Source of the DNA: Paraflavitalea devenefica
GTDB lineage: Bacteria > Bacteroidota > Bacteroidia > Chitinophagales > Chitinophagaceae
Reading direction: 5' to 3'
Assembly (NCBI RefSeq): GCF_011759375.1
Contig: NZ_JAARML010000003.1
Span: 248,001 to 312,000 of the forward strand
DNA: 64,000 nucleotides
Of the stretch, positions 35,692 through 44,478 are shown one piece after another. The position numbers were made by a program, and so were the translations under genes. Every line of letters starts with the position of its first letter. Within the stretch, counting starts at the first letter, position 1. Below the pieces are notes generated by a model. That model made no database searches. It was given only the letters and a program-made list of their open reading frames with translations, and had not been told where the DNA came from.

Positions 35692-35724
35692 AGGGTGGGT
35701 CGCCCTTCCGGGGCGGCTCACCCT
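35692..35724 (+). other. Stable hairpin between susC and susD
   Basis: AGGGTGGGTCGCC (35692 on) pairs with GGCGGCTCACCCT (ending 35724), allowing a G-U/mismatch step, around a CTTCCGG-type loop. It begins six bases after the SusC stop. Such stems in SusC-SusD spacers can protect the 3' end of the transporter mRNA or trim readthrough. Confidence 0.6.
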
Positions 35725-35749
35725 GAAACACCAAATAAAAATAGTAATC

Positions 35750-37456
35750 ATGAAACGAATTGCAATATATCTCTCAGCCATAGCAGCCATTTTGATGCTG
35801 GCTACTGCCTGTAAAAAGAAACTGGAAGAATACAATCCCGGTGGTCTCACGGCCGACGCGGTATTCAATACCCCTGCCGGCTTTGAGGCCGGCGTAAGCG
35901 CTGCTTATAGCTATAACCGCCACCTCTGGGGCAAGGAAGCAGGTTTTCATCTCTACGAAGCTTCCAGCGATCTGTGGATGAGTGGTGTGGACGATGGCAA
36001 TACAGAACTTACACAATTCACCGGGGGGCTCAATCCCACCAATACCATCATACAGGCCAACTGGCAGCGGCTTTATTCAGTCATTAACCTGTGCAATGCG
36101 CTCATCAACCGCGTGCAGCAATCCGGCCTTTCCGATAACCTCAAAAACATCCGGGAAGGAGAACTGCGCATGTTGCGTGCCTGGTATTACTATACCATCG
36201 TGGAAACCTGGGGTGGTGTTCATTTCACACTCGAAGAGACAAAAGGGTTTGCCAACACAGCCAACCGCAAACCGGTGGATACTTTCTATAACCAGATCAT
36301 TACCGATCTGCGCCGGGCAGCCGCCGTATTGCCGAATACCACTACCGATAATGGCCGTGTTACCAAACCTGCGGCAGAAGCTTTTCTGTCCAAAATATTC
36401 CTGTACACCAAAAACTACGACAGCAGCTATTACTATGCCAACCGGGTAATGACGCTCTATGGCCTGCAGTTGCAGTCCAGCTATGCGGCTTTGTGGAACA
36501 TGAACAACCAGGTTAACAAAGAGATTATCTGGGCCGTCAATTACTCCACCAATCTTGCATTAAATGACTTTCAGGGAGCGGCTGGCGCCATCGTATATCC
36601 CGGCGGCCATCCCCGTGGCGCCAACAATGGCCACCTCATGTTCCTGCAAAAATATGATGTGCGTCCGGGTATGGCCAGGGACATCGCGCATGGCCGTCCT
36701 TTCAGCCGGTACATGCCTACGCGGTTTCTTTTAAACCTCTATGATGAAACAAAAGACAGCCGCTATGCCGGCAGTTTCCAGGATACCTGGTTCAGCAACA
36801 AAACCACGGCCACTACCTATGAACGTACCTTAACCACAGGCGTCAAACAGAGCTTCACCATTAATCCCGGTGATACGTCGCACTGGATAAAGAAGGGGGC
36901 CCAAGTGACCAGTGAGTTCCGGGATACCCGCAAATACGAGATATTCGATACTACCAACGTCTACAACCCCAATGGTACACCTAAGAATAACTCCAACTTC
37001 ATATCGCTCAAAAAGTTCCTCGATCCTACCCGTCCCAGCGTGGGCGAACAGCAGAGCGCCCGCGATGCCGTCATCTTTCGTTTGGCCGATATCATCCTGA
37101 TTGCCGCAGAGGCAAAACATATGCTTAATGACAATGAGGAGGCCGCTAACCTCATCAACACCGTTCGCCGCCGGGCAGTCATTGCCAGTCTGCCGCCTAC
37201 GACGCTGAACATCACAGCGGCAGATGTTACCATCGACTTTTTGTTGGATGAGCGGGCGCGGGAACTGGCAGGAGAGCAATGGCGCTGGTTCGACCTGAAG
37301 CGTACTGGTAAGCTCGTGGAGCGTGTTGCCAAACACAATCCGCAGGCTGGTGCCAATATCAAAGATTTCCATGTCCTGCGGCCCATACCGCAATCACAAA
37401 TAGATGCCATCATCAACAAAGACGAATTCAAACAGAACCAGGGTTATCAGCAATAG
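35750..37456 (+). CDS. SusD/RagB-family glycan-binding lipoprotein
   Basis: A 568-residue lipoprotein with signal ending LATAC (Cys21), followed by KKKLEEYNPGGLT, the usual SusD entry. TPR-like helices carry REGELRMLRAWYYYTIVETWGGVHF; the C-terminal DERARELAGEQWRWFDLKRTGKL and RPIPQSQIDAI motifs are diagnostic. It pairs with the STN-type SusC 63 bp upstream. The glycan is inferred to be pectic, from the GH28 and GH105 genes that follow. Confidence 0.93.
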   Translation: MKRIAIYLSAIAAILMLATACKKKLEEYNPGGLTADAVFNTPAGFEAGVSAAYSYNRHLWGKEAGFHLYEASSDLWMSGVDDGNTELTQFTGGLNPTNTIIQANWQRLYSVINLCNALINRVQQSGLSDNLKNIREGELRMLRAWYYYTIVETWGGVHFTLEETKGFANTANRKPVDTFYNQIITDLRRAAAVLPNTTTDNGRVTKPAAEAFLSKIFLYTKNYDSSYYYANRVMTLYGLQLQSSYAALWNMNNQVNKEIIWAVNYSTNLALNDFQGAAGAIVYPGGHPRGANNGHLMFLQKYDVRPGMARDIAHGRPFSRYMPTRFLLNLYDETKDSRYAGSFQDTWFSNKTTATTYERTLTTGVKQSFTINPGDTSHWIKKGAQVTSEFRDTRKYEIFDTTNVYNPNGTPKNNSNFISLKKFLDPTRPSVGEQQSARDAVIFRLADIILIAAEAKHMLNDNEEAANLINTVRRRAVIASLPPTTLNITAADVTIDFLLDERARELAGEQWRWFDLKRTGKLVERVAKHNPQAGANIKDFHVLRPIPQSQIDAIINKDEFKQNQGYQQ

Positions 37457-37518
37457 ATCACAACCACATGAGAAAATCGATCTTGGTTTAATAGTAGAAA
37501 CCTTGGAACAACCAACAA

Positions 37519-37558
37519 CGGCCGGCCCCGGTTTCCACCGGGCCGCCGGCCGGTTTTT
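37519..37558 (+). terminator. Rho-independent terminator after the susD gene
   Basis: A GC-rich stem (CGGCCGGCCCCGGT against ACCGGGCCGCCGGCCG, with one bulge) around TTCC is followed by GTTTTTAA. It lies 63 bp after the susD stop and should close the fecR-susC-susD transcript. Confidence 0.85.
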
Positions 37559-37818
37559 AAATCTTGCACAGCTCTTCACGGGCAACCGGCATAAAAAGAA
37601 TCCTACCTCCTGGGTCAGGAATATTCAGGTTATTGATCGGCTATTGCTTCTGCTAAAGCGCCTTGCACCAGGCCATAATTTTGAAAATTTAATCAATCGC
37701 CCGGACGGGCAGGACCCGGAAACCTGGAATACGGAACCCAAAACTAATCAGCCACTTACACCATTAACAGGCTGAATATTGGATACCGGATTCCCGATAC
37801 TTCTTCCTAAAACGCTTT

Positions 37819-37836
37819 CGGCAACGTTTGCGTAAA
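37819..37836. promoter_or_regulatory. Candidate LacI-type operator, copy 3
   Basis: CGGCAACGTTTGCGTAAA is identical to the site at 25016. It stands in the 527-bp gene-free gap between the terminator at 37519 and the GH28 start at 37984, so it marks the control region of the GH28-GH105-CE8 and uronate genes. The rest of the gap (37559-37818) shows nothing recognisable. Confidence 0.65.
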
Positions 37837-37983
37837 AAAACAATGGGAATGAGTTCGTTAATAATGAATATCTGTTTACAATTGTTGCCGGAACCCGGGC
37901 CCGGAAAGGGCATCCGGGCTATTTCTGTCCCTGCTCAAATTAAATTATTGATGAATACAACAAGTGCGATTGATTTGCTTAAC

Positions 37984-39627
37984 ATGAAAAAGACTACCCG
38001 GCACCTGTTGCTGCCAGCCCTGCTTATAGCAGTTGCCCTGCAAGGCAGCACGCAGACCCTGCCTAAAATAGCAGCGCCGGTCTTCCGGAAAGACACATTC
38101 AACATAATCAAATATGGGGGTAAAGCCGATGGCCTTACCCTGAATACCGTTTCCATCAACAAGGCCATTGATGCCTGCAATAAAAAGGGCGGTGGTGTAG
38201 TACTGGTCCCGGCCGGTTTATGGAATACAGGTCCCATCGTACTGAAAAGTAATGTCAACCTGCACCTTCAGAAAGGGGCCGTATTGCAGTTTACAGACGA
38301 TTTTAGCCAGTATCCGCTCGTGGAAGGGAACTGGGAAGGCTTGCCGCAAATGCGCAACCAATCGCCTATATCGGCCTCCGGGCAGCAGAACATTGCCATC
38401 ACCGGCGCCGGTATTATAGATGGAAATGGAGATGCCTGGCGGATGGTAAAAAAAGACAAGCTGACAGAGAGCCAATGGAAAAAACTCCTGGCTTCCGGCG
38501 GCATCAGTACCGACGGACGTACCTGGTACCCTACCGCCAAAGCCCTCAAAGGGTCGCAGCTTAAAAATCCGGGTGTCATAGAGCCCGGGAAATCACCGGC
38601 TTTCTATGATTCTGTCAAAGACTTCCTGCGTCCCAACCTGCTGGTACTTACCCAATGCAAAAAAATACTGCTGGAAGGTATCATCGTGCAAAACTCTCCG
38701 GCCTGGTGCCTGCACCCGCTTATGAGTGAAGACCTTACCGTTCGCAACATCACAGTTAAAAACCCCTGGTATGCCCAGAATGGCGATGGCATTGATGTGG
38801 AGAGCTGTAAGAACGTACTCATAGAAAACTCCACCTTCGATGTAGGCGATGATGCCCTGTGCATGAAAAGCGGCCGTGATGAGGCTGGCCGTCAGAGAGG
38901 TATGCCTACAGAAAACGTTATCATCCGCAACTGTATCGTATACCATGCCCATGGCGGCTTTGTGGTAGGCAGTGAAATGAGCGGCGGCGCACGCAACATT
39001 TTTGTCAGTAATTGTACCTTTATAGGCACTGATATCGGCCTCCGTTTCAAAACCACCCGTGGCCGTGGTGGGGTGGTGGAGAACATATTTATCAGGGACA
39101 TCTATATGAAAGACATTCCTGGTGAAGCTATCCTGTTCGACATGTATTACATGGCGAAAGACCCTGTTCCCCTGACCGGTGAAAAGCGCGAAGCGCCCAA
39201 AGTGGAATTCCTGCCCGTAACAGCAGCAACGCCCGTGTTCAAGGACATCTATGTGAACAATGTAGTATGCAATGGTGCAGAAAAAGGCATCTTCATCCGC
39301 GGCCTGCCCGAAATGCATATTAAGAACATTAAACTGGAGAACATGGTGCTGCAGGCCAGGAAAGGCATTGATTGCAGTGAAGCTACCGGCATCACTTTCA
39401 ACAATATCCAGCTTATTACCCATGACAGTAATCCGGTGGTAGATGTGCTCAACAGCGATAACCTGTCGTTCAATAAGATCACCTACAGGGAAGGATCGGA
39501 TCTCTTATTCCGTATTGGCGGCGACCGTTCCGGTAAAATTGCCATCACCAATACCGATGCTTCCAAAGCCAAACAGAAAATCCAATATGAATTTGGCGCT
39601 TCCGAAAAAAGCGTCACCTTGAAATAA
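37984..39627 (+). CDS. GH28-family polygalacturonase (exo-type pattern)
   Basis: A 547-residue secreted enzyme. ATG 37984 opens a signal peptide ending STQ; the frame is open to 37828 but that part covers the operator site. The entry strand FNIIKYGGKADGLTLNTVSINKAID is typical of GH28. Catalytic landmarks: NGDGID (266-271; Asp268 region), GDDAL with Asp289 and Asp290, GSEMSGG at 329 in place of the fungal GHG, and RFKTTRG with Arg354 and Lys356. The GSEMSGG form is common in bacterial enzymes acting on oligogalacturonides. Products feed the unsaturated and saturated uronate genes downstream. Confidence 0.9.
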   Translation: MKKTTRHLLLPALLIAVALQGSTQTLPKIAAPVFRKDTFNIIKYGGKADGLTLNTVSINKAIDACNKKGGGVVLVPAGLWNTGPIVLKSNVNLHLQKGAVLQFTDDFSQYPLVEGNWEGLPQMRNQSPISASGQQNIAITGAGIIDGNGDAWRMVKKDKLTESQWKKLLASGGISTDGRTWYPTAKALKGSQLKNPGVIEPGKSPAFYDSVKDFLRPNLLVLTQCKKILLEGIIVQNSPAWCLHPLMSEDLTVRNITVKNPWYAQNGDGIDVESCKNVLIENSTFDVGDDALCMKSGRDEAGRQRGMPTENVIIRNCIVYHAHGGFVVGSEMSGGARNIFVSNCTFIGTDIGLRFKTTRGRGGVVENIFIRDIYMKDIPGEAILFDMYYMAKDPVPLTGEKREAPKVEFLPVTAATPVFKDIYVNNVVCNGAEKGIFIRGLPEMHIKNIKLENMVLQARKGIDCSEATGITFNNIQLITHDSNPVVDVLNSDNLSFNKITYREGSDLLFRIGGDRSGKIAITNTDASKAKQKIQYEFGASEKSVTLK

Positions 39628-39659
39628 CAAATCTATTCACGAGCGACGATTCACGAAAT

Positions 39660-41624
39660 ATGAAACAACGTCTTACTATCGCATTATCACTAACCATTAT
39701 AACAGCAGTCGGCTTTGCCGGTACTGCCGCTGCTCAAACCAGCGTAAAGCTATCTACCGTTCCTGTCACCAAAAAATGGTCGCAGGAAATGGCAACTACA
39801 GCTATGAAAATATGGAGTGATTCTTTTGCCCTCACGCCCGATCGTCCCGCCCGCTGGAGCTATGACCAGGGGGTAATACTCAAAGGCATTGAAGGCATCT
39901 GGAATGCTGCTGCCAACGTACGCTACTTTGATTACATTCAGCGGAGCATGGACTTCTTTGTACAGGAAGATGGTACCATCAAAGGTTACCGCCCTGATGA
40001 ATACAACATTGATCACATCAACAATGGAAAACTCATCCTGCTGCTGTACCGGGTAACCGGCAAAGAGAAATACAAAAAAGCCGCTGATCTCCTGCGCAGC
40101 CAGTTGCGCCATCATCCCCGCACCTCCGAAGGAGGCTTCTGGCACAAAAACGTTTATCCCTTCCAGATGTGGCTCGATGGCTTATACATGGGACAGCCTT
40201 ACTATGCGGAATATGCTAAAATATTTCATGAGGATACAGCCTTCCATGACATCACCCGCCAGTTTGTATTAATGGAGCGCCATGCGCGCGACAGCAAGAC
40301 CGGCCTCTTATACCACGGGTGGGATGAAACCCGCCAGCAGAAATGGGCCAACAAGACCACCGGCCTGTCTCCCCACTTCTGGGGCCGTGCGCTCGGCTGG
40401 TATGGCATGGCCATGGTAGATGCCCTGGACCACTTTCCTGCCAGGCATCCCGGTCGTGATTCCATCATTGCTATTCTTAACCGCTATGCAAAGGCGGTGG
40501 TGAAAGTACAGGACCCGAAATCCGGCGCCTGGTATGACATTGTAGACATGCCCAATGAAAAAGGCAACTACCTGGAAGCCTCCGCTTCTGCCATGATCGT
40601 ATATACCCTGGCAAAAGGCATGCGCCATGGTTACCTGCCCGCTACCTACCTGCCGGCTGTACAGAAAGGATATGCAGGCATCCTTAAAACATTTATAGAA
40701 ACAGATGCCAATGGACAAACCAACCTCAAAGGGACGGTGAAAGTATCCGGCCTTGGCGGCAATCCTTATCGTGATGGCAGCTTTGCTTACTACATGAGTG
40801 AGCCGGTCATCGTCAATGATCCCAAAGGAGTGGGTGCCTTCATCAAATGTGCTGTGGAAGTAGAAATGCTGCCAACCCTGCCATTGGGCAATGGAAAAAC
40901 CGTACTCCTCGACAACTGGTTCAACAATGAATGGAAAAAAGATGCCACCGGCGAACAGGTGCGTCACCACTATACCTGGGATGATAAAACCTATGGCGGC
41001 TTTGCCATGCTGGGTGATATCTTCCGCATTCAGGGCATGAGAACCGCTTCACTGGAAACAGCGCCCACTGCGCAAAACCTCAAAGGGGCATCCATCTACA
41101 TCATCGTTGATCCCGATACCAAAAAAGAAACACCCGATCCCCATTTCATACAGCCGCAGGATGTAAAAGCCATCAGCGATTGGGTGAAAGCCGGCGGTGT
41201 GCTTTTCCTCATGGGCAATGATTCGGGCAATGCGGAATTTGAACACTGGAATCACCTCGGCGAAGCATTTGGTATCCATTTCAATGAAAACAGCCTGAAC
41301 CGTGTACAGGGCAATCAATATGAGCAAGGCGCTTTTTATCCGACGGCACAGGATGCCATATTCAAAACATCAAAGAAAATTTACATTAAGGAATACAGTA
41401 GCCTGCAACTACAATCACCGGCCACCGCCGTGTTTAAAGACGCAGCAGGAAAGAACATTGTAATGGCAGTGAGTAAATATGGCAAGGGTACTGTTTTTGC
41501 CGTGGGCGATCCCTGGTTCTACAATGAATATGTAGATGGCAGGAAACTACCGGCAGATTTTGAAAACTATAAAGCCGCCACCGACCTGGTGAAATGGCTC
41601 ATTGGAAAAACAAATAAAAAGTAA
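39660..41624 (+). CDS. GH105 unsaturated rhamnogalacturonyl/glucuronyl hydrolase fused to a DUF4350-like domain
   Basis: A 654-residue secreted enzyme with signal peptide 1-26 (ending AAAQ). Residues about 35-385 are the (alpha/alpha)6 GH105 barrel with YQMWLDGLYMGQPYYAEY-type motif (here FQMWLDGLYMGQPYYAEY), a catalytic Asp in that segment, and HFWGRALGWYGMA. GH105 enzymes hydrate the double bond left by pectin lyases and release unsaturated uronic acid, the substrate of KduI. The C-terminal 240 residues (about 410-654; YIIVDPDTKKE, DWVKAGGVLFLMGNDSG, GKGTVFAVGDPWFYNEY) resemble DUF4350/glutamine-amidotransferase-like domains. Start lies 32 bp after the GH28 stop. Confidence 0.88.
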   Translation: MKQRLTIALSLTIITAVGFAGTAAAQTSVKLSTVPVTKKWSQEMATTAMKIWSDSFALTPDRPARWSYDQGVILKGIEGIWNAAANVRYFDYIQRSMDFFVQEDGTIKGYRPDEYNIDHINNGKLILLLYRVTGKEKYKKAADLLRSQLRHHPRTSEGGFWHKNVYPFQMWLDGLYMGQPYYAEYAKIFHEDTAFHDITRQFVLMERHARDSKTGLLYHGWDETRQQKWANKTTGLSPHFWGRALGWYGMAMVDALDHFPARHPGRDSIIAILNRYAKAVVKVQDPKSGAWYDIVDMPNEKGNYLEASASAMIVYTLAKGMRHGYLPATYLPAVQKGYAGILKTFIETDANGQTNLKGTVKVSGLGGNPYRDGSFAYYMSEPVIVNDPKGVGAFIKCAVEVEMLPTLPLGNGKTVLLDNWFNNEWKKDATGEQVRHHYTWDDKTYGGFAMLGDIFRIQGMRTASLETAPTAQNLKGASIYIIVDPDTKKETPDPHFIQPQDVKAISDWVKAGGVLFLMGNDSGNAEFEHWNHLGEAFGIHFNENSLNRVQGNQYEQGAFYPTAQDAIFKTSKKIYIKEYSSLQLQSPATAVFKDAAGKNIVMAVSKYGKGTVFAVGDPWFYNEYVDGRKLPADFENYKAATDLVKWLIGKTNKK

Positions 41625-41649
41625 GCCATATGTGAGGCTGGTCGTGCAG

Positions 41650-42729
41650 ATGAACAACAGGAAAGCAACATACAGTACAGGAAGAGAGGGCCGCCATGCT
41701 ATAGCGCGTATAATACATTCCGCACTATTGTGTATCGGCTGTGCCTTACTGCTGCTGTTTGTTTCATCATTCGCTTATGCCCAATCATTAAAGCGTATCA
41801 TCGTTTCGCAGGATGGTAAAGGTCATTTCAAAACCATCCAGGCTGCCATCAGCAGCCTGCCGGCCCAGGCGGCTGAGCCCCGCACCATCTACATCCGCAA
41901 AGGTGTTTACAACGAAAAGATCTACATCGAAAAGCACAACCTCATCCTCGAAGGCGAGGGTATGGACGCTACCATCATCAACGCTTCCATCGCCCGCGAT
42001 GCCTGGCGTTGTATCCACAATGACGACTGGGGTGTAGCTACCCTCAACATAGATGGGGATGACATCACTCTCAAAAACCTCACCGTTGCCAATACCTATG
42101 GGTTCGACTGGAAACAGGATACCACTATTAATTGTCCGCTCGATACCATCAACCGGCAAAAGAAAATAGGCAAGGGCAGTCACCAGATGGCTGTCCGCAC
42201 CATGAATGCCACGCGCTTCCAGGCCATTGGCTGCCATTTCAAAGCCTGGGGAGGTGATACCATGAGCCCCTGGAACGTAGAGCATGGCTTATTCTACTTT
42301 AAGGACTGTATTATGGAAGGGGGTGTTGACTTCTATTGTCCCCGTGGCTGGGCCTATGCCGAGAACTGCCGTTTCAAAGCGCATACAGGCGATGCAGCTA
42401 TCTGGCATGATGGTTCCCGCATACAGGACTCCAAAACCGTGTTGAAAAATTGCTTCTTTGAAGGATATGATGGCTTTAAACTGGGCCGTTATCACCGCGA
42501 TGCGCAATTCTTCCTCATTGGTTGCTCCTTTGCTCAGAACATGGCCGACAAGCCCATCTACCGGGTGGCCACCAGCAACAACATTCAATGGGGTGAGCGG
42601 ATCTACTATTACAACTGCCACCGGCAGGGCGGAAACGATTTCGCCTGGTATGCCAACAACCTGCCGGAGGAGATAAAACCAGCAACCATCAGCGCCGCCT
42701 GGGTATTTGGCGACCGCTGGAAACTATAA
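41650..42729 (+). CDS. Divergent CE8-like pectin esterase
   Basis: A 359-residue protein if started at ATG 41650; ATG 41602 would overlap the GH105 gene by 23 bp. A hydrophobic export segment at about 27-45 ends AYAQ. The entry strand IIVSQDGKGHFKTIQAAISSLP and the Gln of HQMAVR are CE8-like. Other motifs are altered: WGGDTMS stands for GYQDTLY, VDFYCPRGWAY for VDFIFG, and FKLGRYHRDA for LGRPW. The two Asp and the Arg needed for catalysis are retained, so an esterase on a different pectin or glycan decoration is likely. It is the last extracellular enzyme before the uronate genes. Confidence 0.78.
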   Translation: MNNRKATYSTGREGRHAIARIIHSALLCIGCALLLLFVSSFAYAQSLKRIIVSQDGKGHFKTIQAAISSLPAQAAEPRTIYIRKGVYNEKIYIEKHNLILEGEGMDATIINASIARDAWRCIHNDDWGVATLNIDGDDITLKNLTVANTYGFDWKQDTTINCPLDTINRQKKIGKGSHQMAVRTMNATRFQAIGCHFKAWGGDTMSPWNVEHGLFYFKDCIMEGGVDFYCPRGWAYAENCRFKAHTGDAAIWHDGSRIQDSKTVLKNCFFEGYDGFKLGRYHRDAQFFLIGCSFAQNMADKPIYRVATSNNIQWGERIYYYNCHRQGGNDFAWYANNLPEEIKPATISAAWVFGDRWKL

Positions 42730-42818
42730 ATAAACGTGTAGCAATAAACAAGAAAACGTAGTAGGTAAACAGTAAGCCATTACCGATTGCCGACTGCCGA
42801 TTCACGAAACAAAGAACA

Positions 42819-44342
42819 ATGAACCTGTCAAAAAAAACACTTGCTGACATTAAAGCGCCGGGCATCAACCTGCCCGCTGCAGGGTATTTTGAGTTGCCTG
42901 AAAAAGTATTGCAATTTGGTACCGGCGTATTGCTGCGGGGATTGCCCGACTACTTTATTGACAAAGCCAACAAACAGGGCTTATTCAATGGCCGTATCGT
43001 TGTGGTCAAATCTACTGCCAGCGGTGGGGCCGATGCTTTTGCCGACCAGGATAGTCTGTATACCCAATGTGTGCAGGGTATTGAGAATGGTAAAAAGGTA
43101 GAAGAAAAAATACTCAATGCCTCCATCAGCCGGGTACTGGCAGCCAAAAGTGAATGGGATGAAATACTCAAGACTGCGGCCAATCCCGACATGCAGATCA
43201 TCATTTCCAATACTACCGAAGTAGGTATCACACTCATAAAAGACAATGTGCATGCTTCTCCGCCCGAATCATTCCCCGGCAAGCTGCTGGCCTTTCTGTA
43301 CCAGCGGTTCAAGGTGTTCCAGGGCGATAGCACCAAAGGGATGGTCATCATCCCCACGGAGTTGATCCCGGACAATGGTAAAAAACTGGAAGCCATCGTA
43401 TTGGAGCTGGCGCACCAGAACGGGCTGGAAACAGCCTTCCTCGACTGGCTGGAGACGCACAATCACTTCTGCAACTCCCTGGTAGACCGCATCGTGCCCG
43501 GTAAGCTGCCGGCCGTACGGCACCAGCAAATGGAACAGGACAATGGTTACCGCGATGAGCTCATGATCATGTCAGAAGTTTACCGCCTGTGGGCTATCGA
43601 ATCAGACAATGACCGCGTAACGGACATCCTCTCTTTCAGCAAGGCCGATCCGGGGGTGGTGATAGCCCCTGACATCAACATTTTCCGGGAGTTAAAATTG
43701 CGTTTACTCAACGGTTCTCATACCTTTAGCTGCGGGCTGGCTCATCTGGCAGGTTTTGGTACGGTGAAAGAGGCCATGGATGATGCCACCTTCACCGCTT
43801 ATATCGGCACCCTCATGGTACAGGAAATGGTGCCGGCTGTAACCAGCGAAAGCATATCCGTAGCCATGGCGAAGGACTTTGCTTACAAAGTGCTGGACCG
43901 CTACCGGAATCCCTACATTGAGCACCTGTGGCTGAGCATTACGGTACAATATTCTTCTAAAATGAAAATGCGGAATGTGCCCTTATTGCTCAAACACTAT
44001 CAGCGGGCAGGCAGCATTCCGGAATACATGGCGCTCGGCTTTGCAGGGCACCTCTTATTCATGAAATCCACCCTGGCAGAAGATGGTAAATACTATGGTG
44101 AGTACAATGAAAAAAAATACCTCATCAATGATGACCATGCAGCTTATTATGCGGCAAAATGGGAAAACACCGAAGCGCCTGCATTGGTACAGAAAGTGTT
44201 GAGTGATACGGAATTTTGGGGCGCCAACCTGGCCAAACTGCCGGGCTTTACAGAGGCTGTTACCAACAAGCTGGACAGCCTCATCAGGAAAGGCGCCGCA
44301 GCCGCTATGAAAAGCCTGCAAACAGACGGCGTAACAGCCTGA
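42819..44342 (+). CDS. uxaB: Tagaturonate reductase (altronate oxidoreductase)
   Basis: A 507-residue cytosolic NAD-dependent enzyme of the mannitol dehydrogenase family. Visible are the nucleotide-binding start VLQFGTGVLLRGLPDYFID, SNTTEVGITL, and LRLLNGSHTFSCGLAHLAG with the catalytic Lys/Asn/His region typical of UxaB. It reduces tagaturonate, made from galacturonate by UxaC, to altronate. The spacer in front (42730-42818) contains the word GATTGCCGACTGCCGA also found at 32279. It is followed by a two-hairpin spacer and uxaA. Confidence 0.93.
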   Translation: MNLSKKTLADIKAPGINLPAAGYFELPEKVLQFGTGVLLRGLPDYFIDKANKQGLFNGRIVVVKSTASGGADAFADQDSLYTQCVQGIENGKKVEEKILNASISRVLAAKSEWDEILKTAANPDMQIIISNTTEVGITLIKDNVHASPPESFPGKLLAFLYQRFKVFQGDSTKGMVIIPTELIPDNGKKLEAIVLELAHQNGLETAFLDWLETHNHFCNSLVDRIVPGKLPAVRHQQMEQDNGYRDELMIMSEVYRLWAIESDNDRVTDILSFSKADPGVVIAPDINIFRELKLRLLNGSHTFSCGLAHLAGFGTVKEAMDDATFTAYIGTLMVQEMVPAVTSESISVAMAKDFAYKVLDRYRNPYIEHLWLSITVQYSSKMKMRNVPLLLKHYQRAGSIPEYMALGFAGHLLFMKSTLAEDGKYYGEYNEKKYLINDDHAAYYAAKWENTEAPALVQKVLSDTEFWGANLAKLPGFTEAVTNKLDSLIRKGAAAAMKSLQTDGVTA

Positions 44343-44392
44343 TACGAACCATATAGAAAGGTCAGTTGTTCTAAAAGAAAGGATATTCCTCA

Positions 44393-44462
44393 GTCGTCCC
44401 GTCTGAAACGGGACGACGTCTATTTGTTAGCCGGTCCGAAGGACTCCTACGGAGAGGCTAAC
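44393..44462 (+). other. Paired hairpin element between uxaB and uxaA
   Basis: GTCGTCCCGT (44393-44402) pairs exactly with ACGGGACGAC (44408-44417) around CTGAA. Then GTTAGCC (44426-44432) pairs with GGCTAAC (44456-44462), enclosing GTCC-GAA-GGAC (44434-44444) and a short TCC/GGA stem. The second part ends with CTACGG plus flank, as does the similar element at 49346. No U-tract, so it is not a plain terminator. Confidence 0.65.
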
Positions 44463-44478
44463 AACAAAAAAGTAAGAC

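Noticed and set aside
37828..37983. N-terminal extension of the GH28 protein
   Set aside because: It would begin inside the operator-like site and would place 52 residues before a clear signal peptide.
38593..39423. 276-residue minus-strand open frame inside the GH28 gene
   Set aside because: It lies opposite the GH28 catalytic motifs and has no recognisable protein features.
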